Shown: positions 16,313 to 26,536, counted from the stretch's first letter. The stretch: DNA of 64,000 nucleotides from Streptomyces lateritius (GCF_014649715.1 NZ_BMTO01000004.1:139550-203549), one strand, 5' to 3'. The notes: generated by a model from the sequence alone, not told the origin. Numbers and translations: made by a program.

Positions 16313-19300
16313 ATGCAATCAGGAATGCGCACGAGAGCTGCAGTCGCCGGCGCTCTGCTCGGGCTCCTCGCGGTGTTCGCGGGACCCGGAAGCGCCCAGT
16401 CCGCCGAGCCGCCCCCGACCACCGTCGGGGACGTGACCGGCTTCGCCGCCGAAGGCTCCGTCTACGAGCTGGCCGCCGGCCCCGCCCGTGCCCGCGTCAG
16501 CTTCGTCACGGCGGAGACCTTCCGCATCGAACTCGCCCCCGACGGAAAGTTCACCGACCCGACCGGCCGGGACATCGTCCTGCCCCAGGGTCCCCCGCCC
16601 GCCACCCACTGGTACGACCGCGGCGACCGCTACGAACTCGCCTCCACCGAGGTGACCCTGCGGGCCTACAAGGCGCCCCTGCGCTTCGAGGCCTTCCGTG
16701 CCGACGGAAGCCCCCTGTGGTCCGAGACCAAGGGCCTGACCTGGAACCAGGACCGCACCACGCAGACCCTCGCCCGGGGCGCCGACGAACAGTTCTACGG
16801 CGCCGGCATGCAGAACGGGCGTGGCAACACCTCGCACCGGGGCAAGACCGTCGAGGTCGGCGTCGACTACAACTGGAACGACGGCGGCCACCCCAACTCC
16901 GTCCCGTTCTACCTCTCCTCGGCCGGCTACGGCGTCTACCGCAACACCTACGCCCCCGGCAGCTACGTCTTCGGCGAGCCGGTCACCACCAGCGCCCGTG
17001 AACAGCGCTTCGACGCCTACTACTTCGCCGGCTCCGGCTCCGATGCCCTCAAGGACGTCATCGGCCAGTACACGGCCCTCACCGGCAAGCCGTTCCTGCC
17101 GCCCGTCTACGGCCTGGAGATCGGCGACGCCGACTGCTACCTCCACAACGCCAACCGCGGCGAGCGCCACACCCTCGACGCCCTGAAGGTCGCCGACGGC
17201 TACGTCCAGAACGACATGCCCAACGGCTGGATGCTCGTCAACGACGGCTACGGCTGCGGCTACGAGAACCTCGCCGAGACCGCCACTGGCCTCCAGCAGC
17301 GCAAGATGCAGCTCGGCCTGTGGACCGAGGACGGCCTCGACAAGCTCGCCGACCAGGTCAAGGCAGGCCAGCGGGTCGCCAAGCTCGACGTCGCCTGGGT
17401 CGGCGCGGGCTACAAGTTCGCCCTCGACGGCTGCAAGGACGCCTACGCCGGCATCGAGGCGAACAGCGACGCCCGCGGCTTCACCTGGGCCCCCGAGAGC
17501 TGGTCGGGCGCCCAGCGCTGCGGCGTGCAGTGGTCCGGCGACCAGTCCGGCACCTGGGAGTACATCCGCTGGCAGATCCCCACCTACGCCGGCGCCTCCA
17601 TGTCCGGCCTCGCCTACACCACCGGCGACGTCGACGGCATCTTCGGCGGCAGCGCCAAGACCTACACCCGCGACCTGCAGTGGAAGATGTTCCTGCCCGT
17701 CACCATGACCATGGACGGCTGGGCGGCCAACGACAAGCAGCCCTTCCGCTACGGCGAGCCGTACACCTCGGTCAACCGCGACTACCTGAAGCTCCACGAG
17801 TCGCTGCTGCCCTACATCTACGCCCACGCCCACCGGGCCACCAAGACCGGCGTGGGCCTCGCCCGGCCGCTCGTCCTCGAGTACCCCGACGACCCGAAGG
17901 CCGCCACCGAGGCCGCGAAGTACGAGTTCCTCAGCGGCGAGGACTTCCTGGTCGCCCCCGTCCACCAGGACGCCGTCGAGCGCGACGGCATCTACCTCCC
18001 CGAGGGCACCTGGGTCGACTACTGGAGCGGGCGCACCTACGAGGGCCCGGTCACGGTCGACGACTACAGCGCCCCGCTCGACACCCTGCCCCTGTTCGTC
18101 CGGGCCGGCGCCACCGTCCCGATGTGGCCGGGCGGCATCCGCTCATACGCCGACCGCACCCCCGGCTCCCCGCTCGCCTGGGACATCTACCCGCAGGGCA
18201 CGTCGTCCTTCGAGCTGTACGAGGACGACGGCGTCACCCGCGCCCACCGCACCGGCCAGTACGCCACCCAGCGCGCCGACGTCCGGGCGCCGAAGCGCGG
18301 CGCGGGCGACGTGACCGTACGGATCGGGGAGAGCAGGGGCACGTTCGCGGGCAAGTCCACCGCCCGGCCGTACCAGTTCACCGTGCACACCGGGGACGCG
18401 CCGAGCGGCGTGACGCTCGGCGAGCGGAAGCTGCCCCGGCTCACCACCCGCTCCGCCTACGAGACCGCGGCGCAGGGCTGGTGGTACGACCGTGACGACC
18501 GCGGTGGAGTCGTGAAGGTCAAGACGGCCGAACAGCGCACCGACCGCGGCTTCACGCTCACCCTGAAGGACACCAGCGCGGTCGGCGGAGCCGTACCCGG
18601 GGCAGCCGCCACCCTCGCCGTGCCGACGGGTCGGGAACTGGGCGCCGGAACACCCGGCACCGTCGCCGTCGACGTCACCGCGGGCAGCAGGGACGCGACC
18701 GGCGTGGAGGTCTCGCTGGCGGCCCCGGCGGGCTGGCAGGTCACCCCGGCCGCACCGGTCGAGCGCATCCCGGCCGGCACCACCCGGCGGGTCGAGGTCT
18801 CCGTCACCCCGGCAAAGGACGCGAAGCCGGGAGAGGCAACGCTCACCGCGACCGCCCGCCACCGCTCCGCAGGACAGGACCGCACCGCCGTCCAGCGCTT
18901 CGCCGTCGGCGTGATGCCCGAGCCGCCGGCCACCGCGTCCTGGGCCAGCGACCTCGTCTGGCTGAAGTCCACCAACGGCTGGGGACCTCCCGAACGCGAC
19001 CGCTCCAACGGCGAGTCGGGCGCGAACGACGGCCGGACGCTCACCCTGGCCGGAAAGACGTACGAGAAGGGGATCGGCGCCCACGCCGACTCCGACATCG
19101 AGGTCTACCTCGGCGGCCGCTGCACCGCGTTCACCGCCGACGTCGGCATCGACGACGAGATAAACGGCTACGGGGAGGTGGCGTTCTCGGTCGAGGCCGA
19201 CGGCAAGGTGCTGTGGACCTCGCCGAAGCTCACCGGTGCTTCCACGACCCTCCCCGTCGACGTGGACGTCACCGGCGCCCGTCATGTCCGTCTGCGGATC

Positions 19301-19369
19301 ACCGACACCAACGGCTCCAAGAGCGGCGACCACGGGGACTGGGCGGCGGCCCGCTTCGCCTGCTCCTGA
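16313..19369 (+). CDS. Secreted GH31 family glycosidase with NEW3 and NPCBM domains
   Basis: A 1018-residue secreted enzyme. A Sec signal peptide (residues 1 to about 31, ending GSAQSAE) is followed by a galactose-mutarotase-like N-domain. The GH31 barrel comes next, with nucleophile Asp in AKLDVAWVG (about residue 358) and acid/base Asp in QWSGDQSGTW (about 408). A C-terminal beta region, a NEW3-type beta-sandwich (about 770-870) and an NPCBM carbohydrate-binding domain (about 880-1018) complete it. It probably hydrolyses alpha-linked galactose, xylose or glucose from extracellular polysaccharide; the specificity is not deducible. TAAATA at 16301-16306 sits 6 bases before the ATG, suggesting leaderless translation. 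It is monocistronic. Confidence 0.88.
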   Translation: MQSGMRTRAAVAGALLGLLAVFAGPGSAQSAEPPPTTVGDVTGFAAEGSVYELAAGPARARVSFVTAETFRIELAPDGKFTDPTGRDIVLPQGPPPATHWYDRGDRYELASTEVTLRAYKAPLRFEAFRADGSPLWSETKGLTWNQDRTTQTLARGADEQFYGAGMQNGRGNTSHRGKTVEVGVDYNWNDGGHPNSVPFYLSSAGYGVYRNTYAPGSYVFGEPVTTSAREQRFDAYYFAGSGSDALKDVIGQYTALTGKPFLPPVYGLEIGDADCYLHNANRGERHTLDALKVADGYVQNDMPNGWMLVNDGYGCGYENLAETATGLQQRKMQLGLWTEDGLDKLADQVKAGQRVAKLDVAWVGAGYKFALDGCKDAYAGIEANSDARGFTWAPESWSGAQRCGVQWSGDQSGTWEYIRWQIPTYAGASMSGLAYTTGDVDGIFGGSAKTYTRDLQWKMFLPVTMTMDGWAANDKQPFRYGEPYTSVNRDYLKLHESLLPYIYAHAHRATKTGVGLARPLVLEYPDDPKAATEAAKYEFLSGEDFLVAPVHQDAVERDGIYLPEGTWVDYWSGRTYEGPVTVDDYSAPLDTLPLFVRAGATVPMWPGGIRSYADRTPGSPLAWDIYPQGTSSFELYEDDGVTRAHRTGQYATQRADVRAPKRGAGDVTVRIGESRGTFAGKSTARPYQFTVHTGDAPSGVTLGERKLPRLTTRSAYETAAQGWWYDRDDRGGVVKVKTAEQRTDRGFTLTLKDTSAVGGAVPGAAATLAVPTGRELGAGTPGTVAVDVTAGSRDATGVEVSLAAPAGWQVTPAAPVERIPAGTTRRVEVSVTPAKDAKPGEATLTATARHRSAGQDRTAVQRFAVGVMPEPPATASWASDLVWLKSTNGWGPPERDRSNGESGANDGRTLTLAGKTYEKGIGAHADSDIEVYLGGRCTAFTADVGIDDEINGYGEVAFSVEADGKVLWTSPKLTGASTTLPVDVDVTGARHVRLRITDTNGSKSGDHGDWAAARFACS

Positions 19370-19485
19370 CCGGCGCGACGGGCGAGGGACGTGATCCGGC
19401 CAACCGCCCGGCCACAAAGGCCAGTTGTGATGAGCTGGGAGCTCGTGTCGACCCACTGTTCGGTCTTGGTACGAAAGGACGCCCA

Positions 19486-20451
19486 GTGTCACGATCCCTC
19501 GCCCGCAGAACTCTCCTGGGAGCCGCCGCCACCGGCGCGGCGGCTCTCGTCACCCCGCTCGGCGGGGCGGCCCACGCCGCCGGCTCCGGGGGACGCCGGC
19601 CGACCGGCTTCCCGCTGCCCCCCGGCTTCCAGCCGGAGGGCATCACCATCGGCCACAGCCCGTACGCGTACCTCGGCTCACTCGCCAACGGCGACGTGTA
19701 CCGGGTGAGCCTGGCCACCGGACAGGGCCGGATCGTCTCCACGGGCCCCGGCACCGGACACCCCACCGTCGGCCTGAAGATCGACCGCGCCGAGCGGCGG
19801 CTCTTCCTCGCCGGCGGCTGGGGCCGGGCCGTCCGGGTCGCCGACGCCCGCTCGGGGGCGGTGCTGAACAACTTCACCGGACTCGGCGCCGCAAACACGG
19901 TGGTCAACGACGTCGTCCTCACCCCGGAGGCCGCCTGGTTCACCGACTCGTACCAGCCGCAGCTCTACCGGCTCGCCCTGAACCGTTCGGGCGCGCCCGT
20001 CGGCGCCCCGGTGACCGTGCCTCTCGGCGGTGACTGGGTCCAGGGCCCGGACTTCACGGCCAACGGGATCGAACGCACCCCGGACGGGCGCGCACTCCTG
20101 GTGGTCAACACCCACTTCGACGGCGGCGCCCTCCTGAGGATCGACCCGGCCACCGGGGCCGCCCGCACGGTCGACCTCGGCGGGCTGAAGATCCCGCGCG
20201 GCGACGGACTGCTGCTGCTCGGCCGGAACCTGTACGTCGTCCAGCAGTACCTCAACCAGATCGACGTGGTCCGGCTGAACGGCTCGGGCACCCGGGGCAC
20301 GGCCGTCGCCCGGATCACGGACCCGGAGCGGTTCCGCGTCCCGACCACCGCCGCCGCGTGGGGCGACCGGATCTACCTCCCCAACGCCCGCTTCGACGTG
20401 GAACCGCAGCCGGACACCGCGTACGACGTGGTCTCGGTCGAACAGGTGTGA
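19486..20451 (+). CDS. Tat-exported SMP-30/beta-propeller protein
   Basis: A 321-residue protein. The N-terminus has a twin-arginine signal (ARRTLLGAAATGAAAL, cleavage near AHAAG). The rest is made of repeating blade-like strands (YAYLGSLANGDVYRVS, RLFLAGGWGRAVRVAD, ALLVVNTHFDGGALLRID), as in SMP-30/gluconolactonase-like propellers. GTG 19486 follows GAAAGGA at 19473-19479. It probably acts outside the membrane; the ligand is unknown. Tat export fits the tatA and tatC genes at 55.5 kb. Its stop lies in a 13-base tandem repeat. Confidence 0.82.
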   Translation: MSRSLARRTLLGAAATGAAALVTPLGGAAHAAGSGGRRPTGFPLPPGFQPEGITIGHSPYAYLGSLANGDVYRVSLATGQGRIVSTGPGTGHPTVGLKIDRAERRLFLAGGWGRAVRVADARSGAVLNNFTGLGAANTVVNDVVLTPEAAWFTDSYQPQLYRLALNRSGAPVGAPVTVPLGGDWVQGPDFTANGIERTPDGRALLVVNTHFDGGALLRIDPATGAARTVDLGGLKIPRGDGLLLLGRNLYVVQQYLNQIDVVRLNGSGTRGTAVARITDPERFRVPTTAAAWGDRIYLPNARFDVEPQPDTAYDVVSVEQV

Positions 20452-20478
20452 GCGCCAGGTGTGAGCGCCAGGTGTGAG
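20443..20478 (+). repeat. 13-base tandem repeat spanning a stop codon
   Basis: CAGGTGTGAGCGC occurs at 20443-20455 and 20456-20468, with a partial third copy at 20469-20478. The first copy supplies the stop codon of the beta-propeller gene. Confidence 0.85.
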
Positions 20479-20496
20479 TCCCGGCGGTGAGCACGC

Positions 20497-20534
20497 GGAA
20501 GGGGGCCGCGCCGATCCGGGCGCGGCCCCCTTCC
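20497..20534. terminator. Bidirectional terminator
   Basis: A perfect 16-bp stem (20497-20512 with 20519-20534) with a 6-base loop lies between convergent genes ending at 20451 and 20542. Confidence 0.88.
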
Positions 20535-20541
20535 GTACGTC

Positions 20542-21609
20542 CTACTCCTCGGTGCCACCCTCGGCGCCGTCGCCCTCCCGGTGCGGCTCCTCAGGCCCCG
20601 AACGCCCGGACGCCGTCTCCGGACCGGCCTCCGGAGCGCTTTCCGGCGTCGTCTCGGGGCCCGGCTGTTCCGGCTTCGGGGGGCGGGTCCGGCCGCTGGA
20701 GGGGTCCCGCAGGTACGAGGTGTCACCGCTCTCCGTCGCGAGGCCCGGCCCGGGGCCGGGGCCCTGCCCGGGTTCCCGGCGCCGCAGGTAGCGCTCGAAC
20801 TCCCGGGCGATCGCCTCGCCCGAGGCCTCGGGCAGCTCCGCCGTGTCCCGGGCCTCCTCCAGCGTCTGGACGTACTCCGCCACCTCGCTGTCCTCGGAGG
20901 CCAGTTGGTCCACGCCCAGCTGCCACGCCCGCGCGTCCTCGGGCAGCTCGCCCAGCGGGATGCGCAGGCCGATCAGGTCCTCGAGCCGGTTCAGCAGCGC
21001 CAGCGTGGCCTTGGGGTTGGGCGGCTGCGACACGTAGTGCGGCACCGCCGCCCACAGGCTGACGGCGGGCACGCCCGCGTGCGTGCAGGCCTCCTGGAGG
21101 ATGCCGACGATGCCCGTCGGGCCTTCGTAGCGGGTCTCCTCCAGATCCATGGTCCGCGCCAGGTCCGGGTCGGAGGTGACACCGCTGACCGGGACCGGCC
21201 GGGTGTGCGGGGTGTCGCCGAGCAGTGCGCCCAGGATCACGACCATCTCCACGCCCAGCTCATGGGCGAAGCCCAGGATCTCGTTGCAGAACGAGCGCCA
21301 GCGCATCGACGGCTCGATCCCCCGCACCAGGACCAGGTCGCGCGGCTTCTCGCCGCCGACCCTCACCACGGAGAGCCTGGTCGTCGGCCAGGTGATCTTC
21401 CGGACACCGCCGTCCAGCCACACCGTGGGCCGGTTGACCTGGAAGTCGTAGTAGTCCTCGGCGTCGAGCGCCGCGAACACCTCGCCCTTCCATTCCCGGT
21501 CCAGATGGGCGACCGCGGTGGAGGCGGCGTCGCCGGCGTCGTTCCAGCCCTCGAACGCCGCCACCATGACCGGGTCGATCAGCTCGGGTACCCCCTCGAG
21601 CTCGATCAC
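20542..21609 (-). CDS. PAC2 family protein
   Basis: A 355-residue member of the PAC2 family (proteasome assembly chaperone 2-like fold). The start GTG 21609 (IELEGVPELIDPVMVAAFEGWNDAGDAAS) follows a perfect GGAGG. Other family blocks are EMVVILGALLGDTPHTRPV and AVSLWAAVPHYVSQPPNPKATLALL. The last 80 residues form a Pro/Gly/Glu-rich, probably disordered tail. In eukaryotes the family helps assemble the 20S core. In actinobacteria the role is unproven, but the Pup-proteasome lies 20 kb away in this window. It is monocistronic. Confidence 0.88.
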   Translation of the reverse strand: MIELEGVPELIDPVMVAAFEGWNDAGDAASTAVAHLDREWKGEVFAALDAEDYYDFQVNRPTVWLDGGVRKITWPTTRLSVVRVGGEKPRDLVLVRGIEPSMRWRSFCNEILGFAHELGVEMVVILGALLGDTPHTRPVPVSGVTSDPDLARTMDLEETRYEGPTGIVGILQEACTHAGVPAVSLWAAVPHYVSQPPNPKATLALLNRLEDLIGLRIPLGELPEDARAWQLGVDQLASEDSEVAEYVQTLEEARDTAELPEASGEAIAREFERYLRRREPGQGPGPGPGLATESGDTSYLRDPSSGRTRPPKPEQPGPETTPESAPEAGPETASGRSGPEEPHREGDGAEGGTEE

Positions 21610-21749
21610 CCAGTGCCTCCTTCCGAAGTTCCTGTCGTACGGACCAACCTTACGGCTTTCCGGCGGCCCGTCCGCAGCCCTCGTACATCACCGGGAGCCT
21701 TCGCGGCCTTGATCGACTACCCAGGAAATCGGCTCGGCACACGGGCGGC

Positions 21750-22205
21750 TCACGCCTCCCAGAGGGTGCTCGGCGCCTCCTTCCGTACGACCGGGGCGAT
21801 CTCCTCGGCGAAGCGGTGCAGGGTCTCGGTCTGCTCGGTGGCGGACAGACCGAAGCCGTCCACGGTGATCGACTGGAGGTCGTGGCCGTACACCTCGTGG
21901 TAGCCGAGGATCTTGTCGATGATCTGCTGCGGGGAGCCGATCAGCTGGGGGCCGTCGGCGATGGCGTCCTCGACGGTGCGGAAGGGCGTGTTGTAGCCCG
22001 CCCGGCCCTCCAGGTGCGGCTTGAAGTTCTGCCGGACGCGTGCTTCGTACAGGTCCTTGTACCGTGCGACCGCCTGCTCGGTCGTGTCCGCGATCAGCAG
22101 GCCGCCGGATCCCGCCGCCACGCGCGGCCTTCCCAGTCCACCCCCTCCTCGCTCCACAGCCGGCGCAGCAGCTCGTAGGTCAACTCTGCGCGTCCCGTGT
22201 TGCGG
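21750..22205 (-). pseudogene. Remnant of an LLM-class flavin/F420 oxidoreductase
   Basis: The C-terminal 115 or so residues of a luciferase-like oxidoreductase are open (GSGGLLIADTTEQAVARYKD to the stop at 21750). A short piece from the middle of such a protein (TYELLRRLWSEEGVDWEG) is found just upstream at about 22120-22195 in a different frame. The N-terminal half, including the start, is absent, and the segment between the two pieces is deleted. No start codon with a ribosome site precedes it. This looks like a decayed gene after an internal deletion. Confidence 0.75.
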
Positions 22206-22241
22206 CACTGCGGCGGGCGCGTGGCACGCCGCCGGGCACGC

Positions 22242-22275
22242 GTAAGGGGCGGCCTCCAGGGAGACCGCCCCTTAC
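22242..22275 (-). terminator. Terminator of the glycerol operon
   Basis: An 11-bp stem (22242-22252 with 22265-22275) lies 15 bases past the glpD stop on the minus strand. Confidence 0.75.
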
Positions 22276-22289
22276 CGCCGGGCCGCATG

Positions 22290-23894
22290 TCAGCGGTTCA
22301 GCATGCCCTCCACCTTGCTGCGGATCTCGTCCGTCGCCAGACCGCGGATCGTGAGCGTCGTACGGCGGCGCAAGACGTCGTCGGCCGTCTCGGCCCACTC
22401 GTGGTCACGGGCGTAGGCGACCTGGGCCCAGATCTCCGGGGCGTCCGGGTGGATGCGCTCGCCGAGCTCCGGGTTCTCGTTCGCCATCCGCGCGATGTCG
22501 AAGGAGAGCGAACCGTAGTGCGTCGCCAGGTGCTTGGCGGTGTCGGCGGCCATCCGCGGGCCGGGCGCGGGACCGTCGACGAGGAGCCGGTGCACGACCG
22601 CGTCGGGGTTGGCGATGCCGGGCAGCGGGAGCCGCTTGGGCAGCGTCGAGACCGACTCGTAGTCCTCGCCGAGCGGGTGGCCCGGGAGGGACTCCAGCTT
22701 CTTCATGACCGTACGGCCGATGTGACGGAAGGTCGTCCACTTGCCGCCGGCCACCGACAGCATGCCGCCGCGGCCCTCGGTGACGACCGTCTCGCGCTTG
22801 GCCTTGGAGGTGTCGCCGGGGCCGCCCGGGAGTACCCGCAGACCCGCGAAGGAGTAGGTGATCAGATCGCGCGACAGCTGCTGGTCGCGTATGGAGAAGG
22901 CGGCCTCGTCCAGGATCTGGGCGGTGTCCTTCTCGGTGACCTCGACCTTGCCGGGGTCGCCCTCGTACTCCTCGTCGGTCGTGCCGAGCAGCAGCATGTC
23001 CTCCCAGGGGAGGGCGAAGGTGATGCGGTACTTGTCGATCGGGGTGGCCAGCGCGGCCTTCCACGGGGAGGTCCGCTTCAGGACCAGGTGCGCCCCCTTG
23101 GAGAGACGGATGGAGGGGGCCGCGTTCGGGTCCTCCATCTTGCGCAGGTGGTCGACCCACGGCCCGGTCGCGTTGAGCACGAGACGGGCGGTGACGCCGA
23201 ACTCGTCGCCGCTGGTGCGGTCCTTGAGCTCAGCGCCCGTGACCCGGCCCCTGGTGAAGCGCAGGCCGGTGACCTCGGCGTGGTTGAGGACCGTGGCACC
23301 GGCCGCGACCGCGGCGCGGACGGTCATCAGCGCCATCCGGGCGTCGTTCATCTGGTCGTCGCCGTAGACGGCCACGGCCTTCAGGTTGTCGGTGCGCAGC
23401 TCCGGCACGTCCTGCGCGGCCTTGGCGGGGCTGAGCAGGTGGCCGACGCCGTCACCGAAGGCGGAGAGCGCGCTGTAGGCGAACACGCCCGCGCCGAGCT
23501 TGGCCGCGCCGTGCGGGCCGCCCTTGTAGACGGGGAGGTAGAAGGTGAGGGGGTTGGCGAGGTGCGGTGCCACCTGACGGGAGACCGCACGCCGCTCGAA
23601 GTGGTTCTCCGCGACCAGCTTCACCGCGCCGGTCTGCAGGTAGCGCAGACCGCCGTGGAGCAGCTTGGAGGAGGCGGAGGAGGTGGCGCCGGCGAAGTCG
23701 CCGGCGTCCACCAGGGCCACCCGCAGACCGGACTGCGCGGCGTGCCAGGCGGTGGAGATGCCCAGGATGCCGCCGCCGATCACCAGGAGGTCGTACGTCG
23801 CCTTGGAAAGCTGTTCCCGGGTCTCGGCGCGGCTCGGCAGGGAACCGGCAGCCGGGCGCGTCCCCAGGGCGGGGACGCTCTGCAGGGTGGTCAT
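22290..23894 (-). CDS. glpD: Aerobic glycerol-3-phosphate dehydrogenase
   Basis: A 534-residue FAD-dependent, membrane-associated dehydrogenase that oxidises glycerol 3-phosphate to dihydroxyacetone phosphate and passes electrons to quinone. The dinucleotide-binding motif DLLVIGGGILGISTAWHAAQSG lies at about residues 35-55, with SSKLLHGGLRYL, typical of GlpD, after it and the C-terminal DUF-like DAO region. It is the last gene of glpF-glpK-glpD, with only 15 bases from glpK. Expression should follow glycerol induction through the IclR-type regulator encoded upstream. Confidence 0.95.
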   Translation of the reverse strand: MTTLQSVPALGTRPAAGSLPSRAETREQLSKATYDLLVIGGGILGISTAWHAAQSGLRVALVDAGDFAGATSSASSKLLHGGLRYLQTGAVKLVAENHFERRAVSRQVAPHLANPLTFYLPVYKGGPHGAAKLGAGVFAYSALSAFGDGVGHLLSPAKAAQDVPELRTDNLKAVAVYGDDQMNDARMALMTVRAAVAAGATVLNHAEVTGLRFTRGRVTGAELKDRTSGDEFGVTARLVLNATGPWVDHLRKMEDPNAAPSIRLSKGAHLVLKRTSPWKAALATPIDKYRITFALPWEDMLLLGTTDEEYEGDPGKVEVTEKDTAQILDEAAFSIRDQQLSRDLITYSFAGLRVLPGGPGDTSKAKRETVVTEGRGGMLSVAGGKWTTFRHIGRTVMKKLESLPGHPLGEDYESVSTLPKRLPLPGIANPDAVVHRLLVDGPAPGPRMAADTAKHLATHYGSLSFDIARMANENPELGERIHPDAPEIWAQVAYARDHEWAETADDVLRRRTTLTIRGLATDEIRSKVEGMLNR

Positions 23895-23909
23895 GTCGCT
23901 AACTCCTCG

Positions 23910-25436
23910 TCAGTTCTCTTCTTCGAGCCAGCCCATGGAACGCTCGACGGCCTTCAGCCAGCTCTTGTACTCGGCGTCACGCTTCTCGGCGTCCATGCGG
24001 GGGGTCCACTCGGCGGCCCGGCGCCAGTTGGCACGCAGGGCGTCGGTGTCCGGCCAGAAGCCGACGGCCAGGCCGGCGGCGTAGGCGGCGCCGAGGCAGG
24101 TGGTCTCGGCGACCATCGGACGCACGACCGGCGCGTCCAGGAAGTCCGAGAGCGTCTGCATCAGCAGGTTGTTGGAGGTCATGCCGCCGTCGACCTTGAG
24201 CGCGGTCAGCTCGACGCCGGAGTCCTTCGTCATGGCGTCGGTGATCTCACGGGTCTGCCAGGCGGTGGCCTCGAGGACGGCGCGGGCGATGTGCGCCTTG
24301 GTGACGTACCGGGTGAGGCCGGCGATCACACCGCGGGCGTCGGAGCGCCAGTACGGGGCGAACAGGCCGGAGAAGGCCGGCACGAAGTAGGCGCCGCCGT
24401 TGTCCTCGACCGAGGACGCGAGGGTCTCGATCTCGGCGGCGGACTTGATCAGGCCCATCTGGTCGCGCATCCACTGCACCAGCGAACCGGTGACGGCGAT
24501 GGAGCCCTCCAGGGCGTACACCGGAGCGTCCTCACCGATCTTGTAACCGACGGTGGTGATGAGCCCGGAGTACGAGTTGATGATCTTCTCGCCGGTGTTC
24601 ATCAGCAGGAAGGTGCCGGTGCCGTACGTGGACTTGGCCTCGCCCTCGGCGAAACACGTCTGGCCGAACAGGGCGGCCTGCTGGTCGCCGAGCGCGGAGG
24701 CGACCGGGATGCCGTCCAGGACGCCGCCCTTGACGTGGCCGTAGACCTCGGCGGAGGAGCGGATCTCGGGCAGCACGGCCGCCGGGATCTCCATGGACTG
24801 CAGGATCTTGTCGTCCCACTCCATGGTGTGCAGGTTCATCAGCATGGTGCGCGACGCGTTGGTCACGTCCGTGACGTGGTGGCCGCCGTCGACGCCGCCG
24901 GTCAGGTTCCAGATGACCCAGGAGTCCATGGTGCCGAAGAGGATGTCGCCGCGCTCGGCGCGCTCGCGCAGGCCCTCGACGTTGTCCAGGAGCCAGCGGA
25001 CCTTCGGGCCGGAGAAGTAGCTCGCCAGCGGCAGGCCGGTCTCGCGGCGGAAGCGGTCCTGGCCGACGTTGCGGCCCAGCTCCTTGCAGAGGGAGTCGGT
25101 GCGGGTGTCCTGCCAGACGAGGGCGTTGTGGACGGGCTCACCGGTGTTCTTGTCCCAGAGCAGGGTGGTCTCGCGCTGGTTGGTGATGCCGATGGCCTTG
25201 ACGTCGGCGGCGGAGATGCCGCCCTTCTCGATGGCGCCCGCGACGACTTCCTGGACGTTGGTCCAGATCTCGGCGGCGTCGTGCTCCACCCAGCCCGGCT
25301 TCGGGAAGATCTGCTCGTGTTCCTTCTGGTCGACCGAGACGATCCGGCCGTCCTTGTCGAAGACGATGCAGCGGGACGAGGTCGTGCCCTGGTCGATGGC
25401 GGCGATGAACGGGCCGCTGGTGTGTGCGTCGGTCAC
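23910..25436 (-). CDS. glpK: Glycerol kinase
   Basis: A 508-residue FGGY-family kinase that phosphorylates glycerol with ATP. The phosphate-binding motif [16 protein letters not shown] is at the N-terminus, with [16 protein letters not shown] and the C-terminal [14 protein letters not shown] (the FGGY nucleotide-binding block) following. Start GTG 25436 with GGAG 7 bases upstream gives the usual length; an open extension to 25532 is rejected. It is the middle gene of the operon, with 52 bases from glpF and 15 from glpD. Confidence 0.95.
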   Translation of the reverse strand: MTDAHTSGPFIAAIDQGTTSSRCIVFDKDGRIVSVDQKEHEQIFPKPGWVEHDAAEIWTNVQEVVAGAIEKGGISAADVKAIGITNQRETTLLWDKNTGEPVHNALVWQDTRTDSLCKELGRNVGQDRFRRETGLPLASYFSGPKVRWLLDNVEGLRERAERGDILFGTMDSWVIWNLTGGVDGGHHVTDVTNASRTMLMNLHTMEWDDKILQSMEIPAAVLPEIRSSAEVYGHVKGGVLDGIPVASALGDQQAALFGQTCFAEGEAKSTYGTGTFLLMNTGEKIINSYSGLITTVGYKIGEDAPVYALEGSIAVTGSLVQWMRDQMGLIKSAAEIETLASSVEDNGGAYFVPAFSGLFAPYWRSDARGVIAGLTRYVTKAHIARAVLEATAWQTREITDAMTKDSGVELTALKVDGGMTSNNLLMQTLSDFLDAPVVRPMVAETTCLGAAYAAGLAVGFWPDTDALRANWRRAAEWTPRMDAEKRDAEYKSWLKAVERSMGWLEEEN

Positions 25437-25488
25437 GGAGTGCTCCAAGGAGGTCTCAGGTGTACGGCTACGACTACTGCTGTACGGC

Positions 25489-26277
25489 TCAGGCGAACGC
25501 GAGGTTGTAGATACCCGCCGCGAGGGCTCCACCGATCAGTGGACCGGCGACCGGGATCCAGGCGTAGCTCCAGTCGGAGCCGCCCTTGTTCGGCAGCGGG
25601 AGCAGAGCGTGCACGATGCGCGGACCGAGGTCGCGGGCCGGGTTGATGGCGTAGCCGGTCGGGCCCCCGAGCGAGAGGCCGATGGAGACCACGACGAAGG
25701 CCGTGATCAGGGCGCCGATGACGCCGAGGCCCTTGCCGCTGTCGTTGAGTCCCTGCGTCAGCACCGCGAGGACGAGCACGACCGTGCCGATGATCTCGGT
25801 GGCCAGGTTCTGCCAGACGTTGCGGACCTCGGGGCCGGTGGAGAAGACGCCGAGCACCGGGCCGGCCTTCGGGGCGGCCTTCTGGTCGACCATGCCTTCC
25901 TCGTGCGGCGGCGCGGAGAGGATCTCCGGGTCCGTGAGGTGAGCCTGGAACTGCCCGTAGTAGGCGATCCAGACGAGCACGGCACCGAGCATGGCGCCGA
26001 GCAGCTGGCCGGCGAAGTAGACCGGAACGTTGCTCCAGTCCCCGTCCTTGATCGCGATACCGACCGTGACCGCCGGGTTGAGGTGGGCGCCGGAGAGGGT
26101 ACCCGTCATGTAGACGGCCGTCATGACCGCGAAGCCCCACCCGAAGGTGATGGCGAGCCAGCCGGCGTTCTGCGCCTTCGAGCGCTTGAGCACAACGGCG
26201 GCGACCACGCCGCCGCCGAGCAGGATGAGTACGGCGGTACCAATGATCTCGCCGATGAAGATGTCGGAGCTGGACAC
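25489..26277 (-). CDS. glpF: Glycerol uptake facilitator (aquaglyceroporin)
   Basis: A 262-residue MIP-family channel with about six membrane helices and the two half-pore motifs HLNPAVT (about residue 65) and INPARDLGP. It lets glycerol diffuse into the cell, where GlpK traps it. GTG 26277 ([12 protein letters not shown]) follows AAGGAG. It is first in the operon, and a sequence shared with the gylR promoter region lies about 130 bases upstream. Confidence 0.95.
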   Translation of the reverse strand: MSSSDIFIGEIIGTAVLILLGGGVVAAVVLKRSKAQNAGWLAITFGWGFAVMTAVYMTGTLSGAHLNPAVTVGIAIKDGDWSNVPVYFAGQLLGAMLGAVLVWIAYYGQFQAHLTDPEILSAPPHEEGMVDQKAAPKAGPVLGVFSTGPEVRNVWQNLATEIIGTVVLVLAVLTQGLNDSGKGLGVIGALITAFVVVSIGLSLGGPTGYAINPARDLGPRIVHALLPLPNKGGSDWSYAWIPVAGPLIGGALAAGIYNLAFA

Positions 26278-26402
26278 CCGCGACTCCTTTGTCCTTCGTC
26301 CAGGGGAAGGCGAACCCCGGGTCCCTCCGGTGGTCCGCGCCCTCATGTGAGGGCGTTGCCGGCCCTTGGCACTGTCACACCCTAGCGCGTATTGCCGGTA
26401 GG

Positions 26403-26415
26403 TGTTCGACAATGC
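26403..26415. promoter_or_regulatory. Candidate GylR operator upstream of glpF
   Basis: TGTTCGACAATGC at 26403-26415 recurs exactly at 27452-27464, upstream of gylR. Two identical 13-base copies at the two promoters of the regulon suggest autoregulation and operon control by GylR. Confidence 0.6.
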
Positions 26416-26536
26416 CGACCGATGAACGGAAGTTTTGCCCCCGGCTTAACAGCGCGTCAAGGGTTCTGTGGCCGATTCCGTCCCGCATGACCCGATCGTT
26501 ACCCACGCGTCGCGCGGGCGCCTCCGGAGGCGCGAA

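Noticed and set aside
22197..25646. A 1149-codon open frame on the plus strand across glpD and glpK
   Set aside because: It is the antisense shadow of two unmistakable genes; the translation is Val/Gly/Arg/Asp-rich with no motif.
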